Of a stretch of DNA of 48,473 nt, positions 17,774 to 26,660 are shown piece by piece. Numbering within the stretch: the stretch's first letter is position 1; each line of letters opens with the position of its first letter. The stretch covers positions 1 through 48,473 of the forward strand of contig JBFKMV010000015.1 of NCBI GenBank assembly GCA_041629655.1, written 5' to 3'. The stretch is from JBFKMV01 sp041629655. GTDB taxonomy: Bacteria > Acidobacteriota > Polarisedimenticolia > Polarisedimenticolales > Polarisedimenticolaceae. Below the pieces are notes generated by a model that saw nothing but the letters and a program-made list of their open reading frames with translations, did not search any database and was not told where the DNA came from. The position numbers and the translations under genes are program-made.

Positions 17774-18738
17774 CGCGGCAGCAGCTTGATCTTGCGCTCG
17801 CTGAGACTGGTCGGAGCCCAGAACGGCCAGTCGATCGGCACCTCGAGATCGAGCAGCAGGTGCACCTCGCCGGTCTCGACCTCCATCAGGTACAGGTCGC
17901 CGCGGCTCGCGCGGTCCGAGATGAACAGGATGTGCCGGCCGTCCGGCGACCAGCTGGCGTGGTAGTCCCGCGCCGGATGGCGGGTCAGGTTGGTCTGCCC
18001 GCTGCCGTCCTCGCGCATCACCCAGATCTCCTCGTTGTTGGTCCGGTCGCTGACGAACAGCACGCGCGACCCGTCCGGCGAGTAGTTCGGATAGCGGTCG
18101 GTCCCCGGGGTGGCGGTCAGGTTGACCAGCTCGCCGGTGGCCAGGTCCATCCTCCAGATCTCGGGGTCGGCGGGGCGATCCGCGCGCATCACGAAGGCGT
18201 CCCCGCGCGGGGAGAAGTTGGGGTGCAGATCGTCACCGGGGTCGTCGGTCAGGTTGAGCGGTGGACTGCCGTCGATCGGCGTCAGCCAGATGTCGTAGTA
18301 CGAGCTGCGATCGGAGAAGTGCACGACCCGGCCGTCGGGACTCCAGTTGGGATAGAGGTCCTCCCCGGGATCGAGGGTCAGGTTGTGCAGCTCGTCGGGG
18401 CAGTTGGAGCGGGGACGCAGGCAGTCCGGCCGGATCAGGTAGATCTCCCAATCCCCGTCGCGCGTCGTCTCGAAGGCCAGCCACGAGCCGTCCGGCGACC
18501 ACGTGGCGTGGCCTTCGTGAGACGGCGACGGTGCGACCGGCGTGAACGTACCCGCCAGCCAGTTCCAGATCACCACGTCGTCGCCGCCGGGCGTGTGGAG
18601 CGTCAGCGAGATGCGCTCGGGCGGCACGTCGATCACGTCGCCGCCGGCCAGGGCGTCCAGCATGGTGCGGGACGCCGTGGCGGCCCCGGCGACCGGGAGC
18701 CACAGCGCGAGCGACACGACGACGATGGCTGTTTTCAC
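17770..18738 (-). CDS. Secreted TolB-like WD40 (PD40) beta-propeller protein
   Basis: 322 residues. Signal peptide 1-19 or so (LPVAGAA). At least five PD40 blades follow, each with a (Y/H)-x-x-(W/Y)-S-P-D-G core, for example ATWSPDGSWLAFETTRDGDW and ASWSPDGRHILFISDRASRG. These propellers are typical of TolB and DPP-IV-type proteins and usually bind partners; no catalytic domain follows. Start GTG 18738 has GGAGGAC 6 nt upstream. A TTGACA/TAATCA promoter precedes it. It forms an operon with the phosphodiesterase gene. Confidence 0.9.
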   Translation of the reverse strand: MKTAIVVVSLALWLPVAGAATASRTMLDALAGGDVIDVPPERISLTLHTPGGDDVVIWNWLAGTFTPVAPSPSHEGHATWSPDGSWLAFETTRDGDWEIYLIRPDCLRPRSNCPDELHNLTLDPGEDLYPNWSPDGRVVHFSDRSSYYDIWLTPIDGSPPLNLTDDPGDDLHPNFSPRGDAFVMRADRPADPEIWRMDLATGELVNLTATPGTDRYPNYSPDGSRVLFVSDRTNNEEIWVMREDGSGQTNLTRHPARDYHASWSPDGRHILFISDRASRGDLYLMEVETGEVHLLLDLEVPIDWPFWAPTSLSERKIKLLPR

Positions 18739-18761
18739 GGCTCGTCCTCCGACGACTGCCC

Positions 18762-18790
18762 TGATTACGCCGCTCGGACCCCCCTGTCAA
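18762..18790 (-). promoter_or_regulatory. Candidate sigma-70 promoter for the TolB-like / phosphodiesterase operon
   Basis: On the minus strand, TTGACA (18790-18785) is followed after exactly 17 bp by TAATCA (18767-18762). The predicted transcription start is about 18755, leaving room for the GGAGGAC site before GTG 18738. The -35 matches consensus perfectly. Confidence 0.55.
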
Positions 18791-18815
18791 GGGTACCGGG
18801 CTGCCATCCGTCGGC

Positions 18816-18821
18816 TATCCT
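18816..18821 (+). promoter_or_regulatory. -10-like TATCCT before PEP carboxylase
   Basis: TATCCT ends 9 nt before the ATG at 18831, with no ribosome-binding site between. This suggests a leaderless or near-leaderless message. It is back-to-back with the divergent TTGACA promoter. Confidence 0.35.
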
Positions 18822-18830
18822 GTCGCGGCG

Positions 18831-21470
18831 ATGACCGATCCACACAAACCCCTCCGCGACGACATCCGCCTGCTGGGCAGCCTGCTCGGCGACACGCTGC
18901 GCGGCCAGGCCGGGGTCGAGCTGTTCGAGGCCGTCGAACGCGTCCGCGCGCTGTCCAAACGGGCCCGCGCGGGCGACGAGCAGGCCTTCGCCGAGCTGAC
19001 GCGGGCGCTGAGCACGATGCCGGTCGAGAGCGCGGTCCCGCTGGCGCGAGCCTTCGCCAGCTTTCTCAACCTGGCCAACATCGCCGAGCAGCACCACCGG
19101 ATCCGGCGCCGTCGCGCGTACCAGCGCGATCCGGCGACGCCGCCGCAGCGGGCCTCGTGCGAGGAGACCTTCCGGGGGCTGATCGCCGACGGCGTCTCGC
19201 CGGAGGAGCTCCACCGGTCGGTTTCGGGGCTACAGGTGGAGCTGGTGCTGACGGCGCACCCGACCGAAGTGATGCGGCGCACGCTGAAGCAGAAGTACGA
19301 CCGGATCGCAGAGTGCCTGGCGCTGCGGGACCGCGGCGACCTGACGGTGTTCGAGAGCGAGGAGCTGCTGGCCGCGCTGCGCCGCGAGATCCACGCGATC
19401 TGGGAGACCGACGAGCTGCGGCGCGAGCGGCCGACCCCGGTGGACGAAGCGCGCTGGGGGTTCGTGGTCGTGGAGCAGACGTTGTGGAACGTCGTGCCGC
19501 GATTCCTGCGCGCGATCGACCGCGAGCTGCGGCGCTCGACGGGGCGGCCGCTGCCGGTCGAGGTGGCGCCGATCCGTTTCGGCTCGTGGATGGGCGGCGA
19601 CCGGGACGGCAATCCCGCCGTGACCGCGCAGGTCACCGAGGAGGTCTGCCTGCGGGCGCGCTGGATGGCGGCCGAGCTGCTCTACCGCGAGATCGACGCG
19701 CTGCGCGACGAGCTGTCGATGGTCGAGGCCACTGAGGAGCTGCGCGAAGCGGCGCGCGGCGCGCGGGAGCCGTATCGCGAGGTGCTGCGCGGGGTGCGGG
19801 CGCGCCTGCTGGCGACGCGGCGCCACGTCGAGGCGCGGCTGGCGGGGCGCAGCCCCGACCCGGAACCGATCTACGACGACCCGCGACAGCTCGCCGAGAC
19901 GCTGCGCCTGTGCTACCGCTCGCTGGTCGCCACGGGGGAGGCGCCGATCGCGGAAGGGCGCCTGACCGACGTGCTGCGGCAGCTGGCCTGCTTCGGGCTG
20001 ACGCTGGTGCGGCTCGACCTGCGCCAGGAATCGGCGCGCCACACCGAGGCCCTCGACGCCTTGACGCGCCACCGCGGTGCGGGCTCCTACGCCTCGTGGG
20101 ACGAGGAGCGTCGACTGCGCTTCCTGCTCGACGAGCTGACCGCCCCGGAGTCGGGCTGGCCCGACGATCTGCCGGCGAGCGATCCGGTCCGCGACGTGGT
20201 CGAGACCTTCCGCGTCGCCGCGCGGCAGCCGCCGGAGGCGCTGGGGGCCTACGTGATCTCGATGGCCCGCGCGCCCTCGGACGTGCTGGCGGTGGAGCTG
20301 CTGCAGCGGATGGCGGGCCTCGCGCCGCCGCTGCGCGTGGTCCCGCTGTTCGAGACTGTGGACGACCTGCGCGGCGCCGACCGCACGCTGCGCCGGCTGC
20401 TCGAAACCCCGTGGTACCGCGACAAGATCGGCGACCGGCAGGAGGTGATGATCGGCTACTCCGACTCGGCCAAGGACGGCGGGAGGCTGGCCGCGGCGTG
20501 GGAGCTGTACACGGCGCAGGAACGGCTGGTCGAGGCGTGTCGCGAGCACCGGGTGCACCTGACGCTGTTCCACGGTCGCGGCGGCACCGTCGGCCGCGGC
20601 GGCGGGCCGATCTACCTCGCCGTGCTCTCGCAGCCGCCGGGCTCGGTGCGGGGGCGGCTGCGGGTGACCGAGCAGGGCGAGATGATCCAGGCCAAGTTCG
20701 GCCTGCCCGGCATCGCGGCCAGGACGCTGGAGCTCTACACGACAGCCACGCTGCGGGCCACGCTCCGGCCGGCGCCCCCGGTTCCCTCCGAGTGGCGCGA
20801 GACGATGGACGGCCTCGCCGATGCGTCGCGCGAGGCGTACCGGGCCCGCGTGACGGACCCCGAGTTCATCGAGTACTTCCGCACCGTCACCCCGGTCGAG
20901 GCGCTGGGCGACCTGAACATCGGCAGCCGGCCGGCCCGGCGCCGTCCCGGCGACGGCATCGGGACGCTGCGCGCGATCCCCTGGATCTTCGCCTGGACCC
21001 AGATGCGGCTGATGGTCCCGTCGTGGCTCGGCGTGGGCACCGCGCTGGAGCACGCGCTGCGTGAGGGCCGGCAGGACCGGCTGCGCGAGATGTTCCGGGG
21101 CTGGCCGTTCTTCCGGGCGACGATCGACCTGATCGAGATGGTGCTGGCCAAGGTCTCCCCGGAGATCGCCGCGCAGTACGAGTGGCGACTCTCGCCCGAG
21201 CGGCTGCGTGCCGTCGGCGCCGAGCTGCGGAGCCTGTTCCGCGAGACCGCAGAGAGCATCCGCGCCGTGACGGGACACGAGCGGCTGCTCGAGGACAACC
21301 CCGTGCTGCGGCGCTCGATCGACGTGCGCAACCCGTACGTCGATCCGATCAACCTGGTCCAGATCGAGCTGCTGCACCGGCTGCGGGAGGCCCCCGAGGA
21401 CGAGCGCCTGCGCGAGGCGCTGCTGGTGACGATCAACGGCGTCGCGGCGGGAATGCGGAACACCGGTTAG
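18831..21470 (+). CDS. ppc: Phosphoenolpyruvate carboxylase
   Basis: 879 residues, within the bacterial range (870-930). Active-site motifs in order: LTAHPTE (catalytic His near residue 143), GSWMGGDRDGNP (near 250), MIGYSDSAKDGG (near 540), the glycine-rich loop FHGRGGTVGRGGGP (near 580), and the NTG C-terminus. It carboxylates PEP with bicarbonate to oxaloacetate, refilling the TCA cycle in the cytosol. N-terminal residues 1-100 are shorter than in E. coli. It is probably a single-gene unit: 76 nt separate it from the next start, which has its own ribosome-binding site. Confidence 0.98.
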   Translation: MTDPHKPLRDDIRLLGSLLGDTLRGQAGVELFEAVERVRALSKRARAGDEQAFAELTRALSTMPVESAVPLARAFASFLNLANIAEQHHRIRRRRAYQRDPATPPQRASCEETFRGLIADGVSPEELHRSVSGLQVELVLTAHPTEVMRRTLKQKYDRIAECLALRDRGDLTVFESEELLAALRREIHAIWETDELRRERPTPVDEARWGFVVVEQTLWNVVPRFLRAIDRELRRSTGRPLPVEVAPIRFGSWMGGDRDGNPAVTAQVTEEVCLRARWMAAELLYREIDALRDELSMVEATEELREAARGAREPYREVLRGVRARLLATRRHVEARLAGRSPDPEPIYDDPRQLAETLRLCYRSLVATGEAPIAEGRLTDVLRQLACFGLTLVRLDLRQESARHTEALDALTRHRGAGSYASWDEERRLRFLLDELTAPESGWPDDLPASDPVRDVVETFRVAARQPPEALGAYVISMARAPSDVLAVELLQRMAGLAPPLRVVPLFETVDDLRGADRTLRRLLETPWYRDKIGDRQEVMIGYSDSAKDGGRLAAAWELYTAQERLVEACREHRVHLTLFHGRGGTVGRGGGPIYLAVLSQPPGSVRGRLRVTEQGEMIQAKFGLPGIAARTLELYTTATLRATLRPAPPVPSEWRETMDGLADASREAYRARVTDPEFIEYFRTVTPVEALGDLNIGSRPARRRPGDGIGTLRAIPWIFAWTQMRLMVPSWLGVGTALEHALREGRQDRLREMFRGWPFFRATIDLIEMVLAKVSPEIAAQYEWRLSPERLRAVGAELRSLFRETAESIRAVTGHERLLEDNPVLRRSIDVRNPYVDPINLVQIELLHRLREAPEDERLREALLVTINGVAAGMRNTG

Positions 21471-21546
21471 GGTCGCTTTTTCGTGAAGAACCGCCCCGCT
21501 CGTGCGTAGCAAGGGTCATCGACCACCAAGCGACGGAGGCGGAACG

Positions 21547-22320
21547 ATGAGAAAAGTGTTGATCGGGGCCGTTTTGCTGCTCCTCGCCGTTGCCGGGCTC
21601 GGCACGGCGTGCGGCTTCCGGGAGCAACCCGGCGACCCCCAGGCGATGACGATCAAGAACTACGATGCCCCCCAGGGCTACAGCGCGCGCGACATCCACC
21701 GGATCGTCGGCACGGTGCTGGGCCACGGCGAGGGCTCGGTCGGCCGCGCCACCACGGGTCCCGGCGGGACGATCATCGTCACGGCCCCCGAGAGCGTGCA
21801 CCGGGGGATCGGAGAGCTGCTGGCGAAGCTGGAGGCCCAAGGCACCCGGCCGGCCGAGCCCGAAGCGTCGGTGACCCTGAACTACTGGTTCCTGGTCGCG
21901 CGGCCGCGCCCGGACGGCGGGCTCAGCGTGGCCTCGCCGGCGCTGGCGAAAAACGCGGCCCTGAGGCCGGTCATGGAACAGATCGTCGGCTCCCAGGGCG
22001 GCATGGAGTTCCACCTGCTCGAGCAGATGCGGCTGACCACGATCGAGAGCGAGGACGGGAGCGTCCGCGGGCGTTTCGTCGAAATCCGGCAGCGGCTGAT
22101 GCGCTACGAGTCCGGCCAGCGCGTGGCCGACATCAGGCTGACGATGTTCGGTTCCCAGGGCGTGCGGCACACGCTGGAGACCCGGGTCAAGCTGGAGTCC
22201 GGCCGGTTCGTCGTGCTGGGAGAGACCGCCTTCAAGGCCCAGGGCAGCGAGTTTGCAGCGCTCCGCGAGGAACGCGACGAGCTGATGCTGTACTACGTCA
22301 TCTCCTCCAGCATAGACTGA
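21547..22320 (+). CDS. Lipoprotein-like secreted protein with a secretin-N-like domain
   Basis: 257 residues. N-terminal MRKVLIGAVLLLLAVAG and a Cys at 22 (LGTAC) resemble a lipoprotein signal, though the -3 residue is Gly rather than Leu/Val/Ile. Residues 40-100 (DIHRIVGTVLG, then TIIVTAPESVHRGIGELLAKL) look like the short N-domain of secretins. The remainder is beta-rich and ends in ELMLYYVISS. It could be a small outer-membrane or periplasmic protein with a fold borrowed from type II secretion or pilus secretins; function is unknown. ATG 21547 has GGAGG upstream. It lies 3 nt before the sigma factor gene, so the sigma factor may be co-transcribed from this promoter. Confidence 0.72.
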   Translation: MRKVLIGAVLLLLAVAGLGTACGFREQPGDPQAMTIKNYDAPQGYSARDIHRIVGTVLGHGEGSVGRATTGPGGTIIVTAPESVHRGIGELLAKLEAQGTRPAEPEASVTLNYWFLVARPRPDGGLSVASPALAKNAALRPVMEQIVGSQGGMEFHLLEQMRLTTIESEDGSVRGRFVEIRQRLMRYESGQRVADIRLTMFGSQGVRHTLETRVKLESGRFVVLGETAFKAQGSEFAALREERDELMLYYVISSSID

Positions 22321-22323
22321 TGC

Positions 22324-22830
22324 ATGCGGTCGTTCGGAGAGCCGGAGCTCGAGGCGCTCTACGCGCGTCTCGAGAAGCCGCTCTACAACGTGCTGTACCG
22401 CCGGGTGTGGAGCCGCGAGGAGGCGCGCGACCTGGTGCAGGAGACGTTCGTCAAGCTGTGGAGGATGCGGCGCAGGATCGTTCCCGACACGGTCGAGCCG
22501 CTGGTCTACAAGATCGCGATCAACCTGGCCCGGTCGCGGCTGCGCCGCAAGCGGGTCCTGCGCTGGCTGCCGCTGGAGCCGCTCGCGGCCGCGTTCTCCG
22601 ACCCGCGCGGCGAAGCCGAGCCCGAGCTGGCGCGCGACGAGGCGCGGACGCGGCTGCGCGAGGCGGTGCTGGCGCTGCCGGAGGACCTGCGCGACGTGGT
22701 GCTGCTGTGCGAGTTCAGCGGCATGAGCTACCGGCAGGTCGCCGAGGCGCTGGCGATCCCCGAGGGGACCGTCGGATCGCGCCGCAACCGGGCGTTGAAG
22801 CGGCTGAGGGAAGACCTTGAGCGGAGCTGA
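22324..22830 (+). CDS. RNA polymerase sigma factor, ECF (sigma-70 family)
   Basis: 168 residues. Region 2 (ARDLVQETFVKLWRMR, followed by VYKIAINLARSRLRRKR) and region 4 (ALPEDLRDVVLLCEFSG, then SYRQVAEALAIPEGTVGSRR) are complete, so it should be functional. ECF factors direct polymerase to stress or envelope genes and are usually held by a membrane anti-sigma factor encoded next to them. It starts 3 nt after the lipoprotein-like gene and overlaps the next gene by 14 nt. No ribosome-binding site of its own is obvious, suggesting re-initiation. Confidence 0.93.
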   Translation: MRSFGEPELEALYARLEKPLYNVLYRRVWSREEARDLVQETFVKLWRMRRRIVPDTVEPLVYKIAINLARSRLRRKRVLRWLPLEPLAAAFSDPRGEAEPELARDEARTRLREAVLALPEDLRDVVLLCEFSGMSYRQVAEALAIPEGTVGSRRNRALKRLREDLERS

Positions 22831-23176
22831 CCCGAGGCCCTTGTTCGAGGTGCTGGAGCCGCCCCCGGGCGGGCTGACCCGGCTGCGCGCGCGGATCGGC
22901 CGCGAGCGGCGGCGCCGCGTCCGTCGCTGGTCGCTGGCCATGGCGGCGGCCGCTCTGGCGCTGGCCGCGCTGACGGCGCCGCTGCTGCCTCGCGGCGACG
23001 TCGGGCCGTGGGCGCCCGGCGCGTCGGACGTCGACGTGCTGGCGCTCCAGGTCGGGCTCGGCGAGCCGCCGGCGGAGACGGTCTCGATCCGCCCCGACCT
23101 GCGCCGCCGGTACGCCGTCCGCGAGGTCCCCACCACCGACGAGCGGGTGGTGTTCTTCATGGTCGGCTCGCGCTGA
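22817..23176 (+). CDS. Small single-pass membrane protein, putative anti-sigma factor
   Basis: 119 residues from a TTG start that overlaps the sigma gene by 14 nt, with GAGGGAAG upstream. Residues 1-35 are Arg-rich and cytosolic (RLRARIGRERRRRVRR), 38-58 form one helix, and the rest is outside. The position and topology fit an anti-sigma factor. It lacks the zinc-binding His-x3-Cys-x2-Cys of ZAS-type anti-sigmas, so if it acts this way it does so by another mode. The short N-terminus may be too small for a full sigma-binding domain. Confidence 0.65.
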   Translation: MSGADPRPLFEVLEPPPGGLTRLRARIGRERRRRVRRWSLAMAAAALALAALTAPLLPRGDVGPWAPGASDVDVLALQVGLGEPPAETVSIRPDLRRRYAVREVPTTDERVVFFMVGSR

Positions 23177-23188
23177 GGCGAGCGACCG

Positions 23189-24553
23189 CTAGGCGATCCA
23201 GACGGTCTTCCGGTTGACGAACTCGAGCATCCCCTCGCGGGCCAGCTCGCGGCCGAAGCCGGAGTCCTTGATGCCGCCGAACGGCAGGCGCGGATCCGAC
23301 TTGACCAGGCCGTTGACGAATACCGAGCCGCTCTCGATGCGCGGGATCAGGCGGCCGGCCCGCGCGCGGTCGGTCGTCCACAGGCTGGCGCCGAGGCCGT
23401 AGGAAGTGCCGTTGGCGATGGCGATCGCCTCGTCCTCGCTCTCGAAGCGAAACAGCGTGGCGACGGGACCGAACAGCTCCTCGGAGGCGGCCGGCGATTC
23501 CGCTGGCGCGTCGGCCAGTACGGTGACGGGATAGAAGAAGCCCGCGCGGTCTGGCGCCGCGCCACCGCACAGCGCCCGCGCACCGGCCGCCACGCTGCGT
23601 TCGACCTGCCCGGCCAGCGTGTCCCGCAGGTCTTGTCGCGCCAGCGGGCCGAGCTGCACGTCGGGATCGCGGGGATCGCCCATCCGTCGCGCCCGCATCC
23701 GCTCGACCAGGCCGTCCCGGAAACGCTCGAACACCGCCGCCTGGACCAGGAACCGCTTGGCGGCGATGCAGCTCTGACCGTTGTTGAGGCAACGCGACGC
23801 GACCCCGGTCTCGACCGCCGCTTCGAGATCCGCGTCGTCGAGCACGATGTACGGATCGCTGCCGCCGAGCTCCATCACCATCGGCTTGAGCTGCTCGCCG
23901 GCCCGCGCCGCGACCTGCCGGCCGGCGCGCGTGCTGCCGGTCAGCGTGACCCCGCGCACCCGCGGGTCGGCGATCGCCCCGGCCGCCTGCTCGTTGGTCA
24001 GGAACAGGTTCTGCACCGCGCCCCGCGGCAGGCCGGCCTCGAGCAGCAGGCGCTCGATGCGCAGCGCGCAGCCGGGCGTGTTGGGCGCGTGCTTGAGCAG
24101 CGCCACGTTGCCCGCCATCAGCGCCGGCGCCGCAAAGCGGAAGAACTGCCAGAACGGGAAGTTCCAGGGCATGATCGCCAGCACCGGCCCCAGCGGCTCG
24201 TAGCGCACCCAGGCCTCGGAGCCGTCCGACTCCCGCTCGTCGGGCTCGAGGAACGACGCCGCGTGCTCGGCGTAGTAGCGGCAGGCCCAGGCGCACTTGT
24301 TCGCCTCGGCCTCGCCCTCGGCGACGGGCTTGCCCATCTCGAGCGCCATCAGCGCCGCGAGGTCCCCGGCCTGCGCCTCGAGCAGCGCGGCGGCCCGGGT
24401 GAGCTTCGACGCCCGCTCCTCGACGGGCAGCGCGCGCCAGGCGGCGAACGCCGACACGGCGCGGTCCAGGGCGGCGCTCAGCTCGGCCTGCGTCGCGGTG
24501 GGATAGCTCTGGACCTGCTTGCCGGTGGTGGGATCGATGCTCCGGTAGTCCAC
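23189..24553 (-). CDS. gabD: NAD(P)-dependent succinate-semialdehyde dehydrogenase family protein
   Basis: 454 residues, aldehyde dehydrogenase superfamily of the short YneI/GabD type. Catalytic residues: N131 (MPWNFPFW), E228 (MELGGSDP) and C262 (NNGQSCIAAKRF). The C-terminal FGGIKDSGFGRELAREGMLEF is typical of the group. It oxidises succinate semialdehyde (or a similar aldehyde) to the acid. GTG at 24553 is the start, with GAGGAC upstream. The leader and first codons occur again in diverged form at 31318-31370. No 4-aminobutyrate transaminase gene is nearby, so the in vivo substrate is unsure. Confidence 0.9.
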   Translation of the reverse strand: MDYRSIDPTTGKQVQSYPTATQAELSAALDRAVSAFAAWRALPVEERASKLTRAAALLEAQAGDLAALMALEMGKPVAEGEAEANKCAWACRYYAEHAASFLEPDERESDGSEAWVRYEPLGPVLAIMPWNFPFWQFFRFAAPALMAGNVALLKHAPNTPGCALRIERLLLEAGLPRGAVQNLFLTNEQAAGAIADPRVRGVTLTGSTRAGRQVAARAGEQLKPMVMELGGSDPYIVLDDADLEAAVETGVASRCLNNGQSCIAAKRFLVQAAVFERFRDGLVERMRARRMGDPRDPDVQLGPLARQDLRDTLAGQVERSVAAGARALCGGAAPDRAGFFYPVTVLADAPAESPAASEELFGPVATLFRFESEDEAIAIANGTSYGLGASLWTTDRARAGRLIPRIESGSVFVNGLVKSDPRLPFGGIKDSGFGRELAREGMLEFVNRKTVWIA

Positions 24554-24594
24554 GGTGTCGTCCTCGCGGCCCGCGCGTCGGGGGTGGGACGAGT

Positions 24595-25143
24595 CTACTC
24601 CAGGCCTGGTGCGCTCGGTGCCGCGAGAGACTCGAGCTCGCGCCTCAGCACCGCGAGCGTCCCCGGATCCTGCTCCTCGACGGCGATCCGGTGGACGAGG
24701 TTCCCTCGACGATCGAACACCAGGATGTTGCAGACCCCGGCCGCGAACCCGTAGCTCTTCGCGAACCGCCCCTTCCAGTCCATCAGCACCGCGTTCTCCG
24801 ATCCTCTCGGGAACTTCTTCTTGACGCCGCCCCGGACGAAGAACGGCACACCTCGAAGATCGGCGATCTCGACGATCGAGATCTTCCCCCCGCGATCTCC
24901 TCGACCGATCAGTTCTTGGACCGGCTTGACCCAGCGGTCGTTGTAACGGCTCCCCTTTCTGTCGCTTCCGAAGACCACCACGACACGGTCACGCAAGTCC
25001 CTGTCACTGTGGACGCGATCGAACTGGTCCTCGAGCTCGAAGGGAATCAACGTGGCCGGCTCGGCGCCGTCGAGCGGCACGGCGGCCGGGAACGACCCGA
25101 CGAGTACGGCGCAAACAACAACACCGGCAAGACGCCTCATCAT
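24595..25143 (-). CDS. Periplasmic thioredoxin-fold protein lacking the CxxC motif
   Basis: 182 residues. A signal peptide (1-27) leads into IPFELEDQFDRVHSDRDLRDRVVVVFGSD, the opening of thioredoxin-like/YtfJ-type proteins, and later GVCNILVFDRRGNLVHRI, the usual beta-hairpin. Where thioredoxins have Cys-x2-Cys there is SDRKGS, so disulfide exchange is unlikely; one Cys remains near the cis-Pro region. It starts at ATG 25143 or the adjacent ATG 25140, overlapping the Lnt-like gene stop, so it is the third gene of the tetR operon. Function is unknown. Confidence 0.72.
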   Translation of the reverse strand: MMRRLAGVVVCAVLVGSFPAAVPLDGAEPATLIPFELEDQFDRVHSDRDLRDRVVVVFGSDRKGSRYNDRWVKPVQELIGRGDRGGKISIVEIADLRGVPFFVRGGVKKKFPRGSENAVLMDWKGRFAKSYGFAAGVCNILVFDRRGNLVHRIAVEEQDPGTLAVLRRELESLAAPSAPGLE

Positions 25144-26660
25144 CCGCTCCGACTTCGACGGCGAGACCACAGCACCAGCACCGGAAGCCCGACCAGGCTC
25201 AGGTAGCCGAGCAGATCCCCGGTGAACGGGTAGGCCGTCTTGATCCTGAACAGCGGGACCGGGGCCAGCAGCGAGCTGCCCCGTTCCCCGCGATCGTACG
25301 CCGCCACGACGATCCGGCCGAGCGGGTCGACGACGGCGGACAGCCCCTGCTCGCAAGGTCGAACCAGCGGGCAACCGTTCTCGACGGCGCGCACCATCGC
25401 CATGCGAGCATGAAGCGACGCGATCTCGGCCCAGTCGCTGGACGGGTCGAACAGCACCGCGGCGCCCGCCTTGCCGGCGGCACGCAGGAATCCCGGGAAG
25501 TCGAGGTCGTGGCAGATCACCGTGGCCAGGATGCCGTAGCTCGAATCCATGCTTCCGATCTCGAGGGCCCCGGGGGCAATCAGCGACGACTCGCTTCCGA
25601 CGATGGGGCGCGCCTTCGAGTAGGTGAACGCGACCTCTCCGTCGGGTCGGATCGCCACCACCTTGTTCTCGAAGGCCGGGCTGGAGCCGGGATTGAAGAC
25701 GCCGACGCCCATGATCAGGACGATGCCGAGCTCGCGAGCGAGCGCTCCCGCGTCCGCGATCAGCCTGTCCTCTGCGGGTCCGGTCACCCGCGCGGCGTGC
25801 TCCGACCACACGACGATCTGGGCTCCCGTGCCCACCAGTCGCCGCGTACGGTCGAGGAGGTCGGCGTTGAGGCGGTCAGCGGCATCGGCCGCGCGGCGCA
25901 GCGCCGCATCGTCGCCGGGCGAACCCGTCGTTTCGCCGCGCAACGCGCCCGCCAGCTCGCGCCCCAGGGTCGCCGAGGGCGTGATGCCGGCGACCTGCAC
26001 CGTGTCGACTCCTTGCGGCGCCGACACCACCCGGTACTGACCCCACGCAAGAACCGCGAACAGGACGACGACGCAGACGACCGCGGTCCTCCGCAGCGCT
26101 CCGGACGTGCGCGGCGAGGCGCACAACGACGCGACGACCGACGCACACCACAGGATCAGGAAGCTGATCCCGCCCGTCCCGGTCACGGCGGCCAGCTGCA
26201 ACAGCGGCAGGTTGTCGACCTGCGTGTAGGCGAGCGAGGCCCAGCTTCCGTAAGGCGTGATCAGACGCTGGAACAGCAATTCGATTGCGACCCAGGACAT
26301 CGGCAGGATCAGGGTGGCGCCCGCGCCGTGGACGCGGCCCGCCAGGAGACGGTGCATCACGAACGGGATGAAATAGACGAGGGCGTAGATCCCCGCGACC
26401 AGGTAGTACCAGGCGCCGGGCACGGGGATCATGCCCCACCAGTTCACGACAAAAGCCAGGATCTGGACGACCAGCGCCGCGCCGAGACCGCGCCGCGGCG
26501 GCTGCGAGTCGATGAACACGACCAACAACGTCGGCGCGAGCCACGCGGCGGGCCAGACCTGCCAGCGTCCGTTGGCCAGGACCAGACAGACGGCCGCGGC
26601 CAGCAGTAACATCCAGGCGAACCGGGCCGCCGCGGTCCGCCCCGGCTCGCCGGTCGTCAC
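25140..26660 (-). CDS. Divergent apolipoprotein N-acyltransferase-like membrane nitrilase
   Basis: 506 residues. About six N-terminal helices (to residue 225) are followed by a periplasmic nitrilase-type domain with the catalytic triad E287 (VVWSEHAA), K349 (FTYSKARP) and C383 (VICHDLDFP), then a final C-terminal helix. This is the layout of Lnt, which adds the third acyl chain to lipoproteins at the outer face of the inner membrane. Sequence around the Lys and Cys departs from canonical Lnt, so it may be an accessory acyltransferase or amidase. Start GTG 26660 overlaps the tetR stop (GTGA). Regulation by the upstream TetR is likely. Confidence 0.82.
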   Translation of the reverse strand: MTTGEPGRTAAARFAWMLLLAAAVCLVLANGRWQVWPAAWLAPTLLVVFIDSQPPRRGLGAALVVQILAFVVNWWGMIPVPGAWYYLVAGIYALVYFIPFVMHRLLAGRVHGAGATLILPMSWVAIELLFQRLITPYGSWASLAYTQVDNLPLLQLAAVTGTGGISFLILWCASVVASLCASPRTSGALRRTAVVCVVVLFAVLAWGQYRVVSAPQGVDTVQVAGITPSATLGRELAGALRGETTGSPGDDAALRRAADAADRLNADLLDRTRRLVGTGAQIVVWSEHAARVTGPAEDRLIADAGALARELGIVLIMGVGVFNPGSSPAFENKVVAIRPDGEVAFTYSKARPIVGSESSLIAPGALEIGSMDSSYGILATVICHDLDFPGFLRAAGKAGAAVLFDPSSDWAEIASLHARMAMVRAVENGCPLVRPCEQGLSAVVDPLGRIVVAAYDRGERGSSLLAPVPLFRIKTAYPFTGDLLGYLSLVGLPVLVLWSRRRSRSG

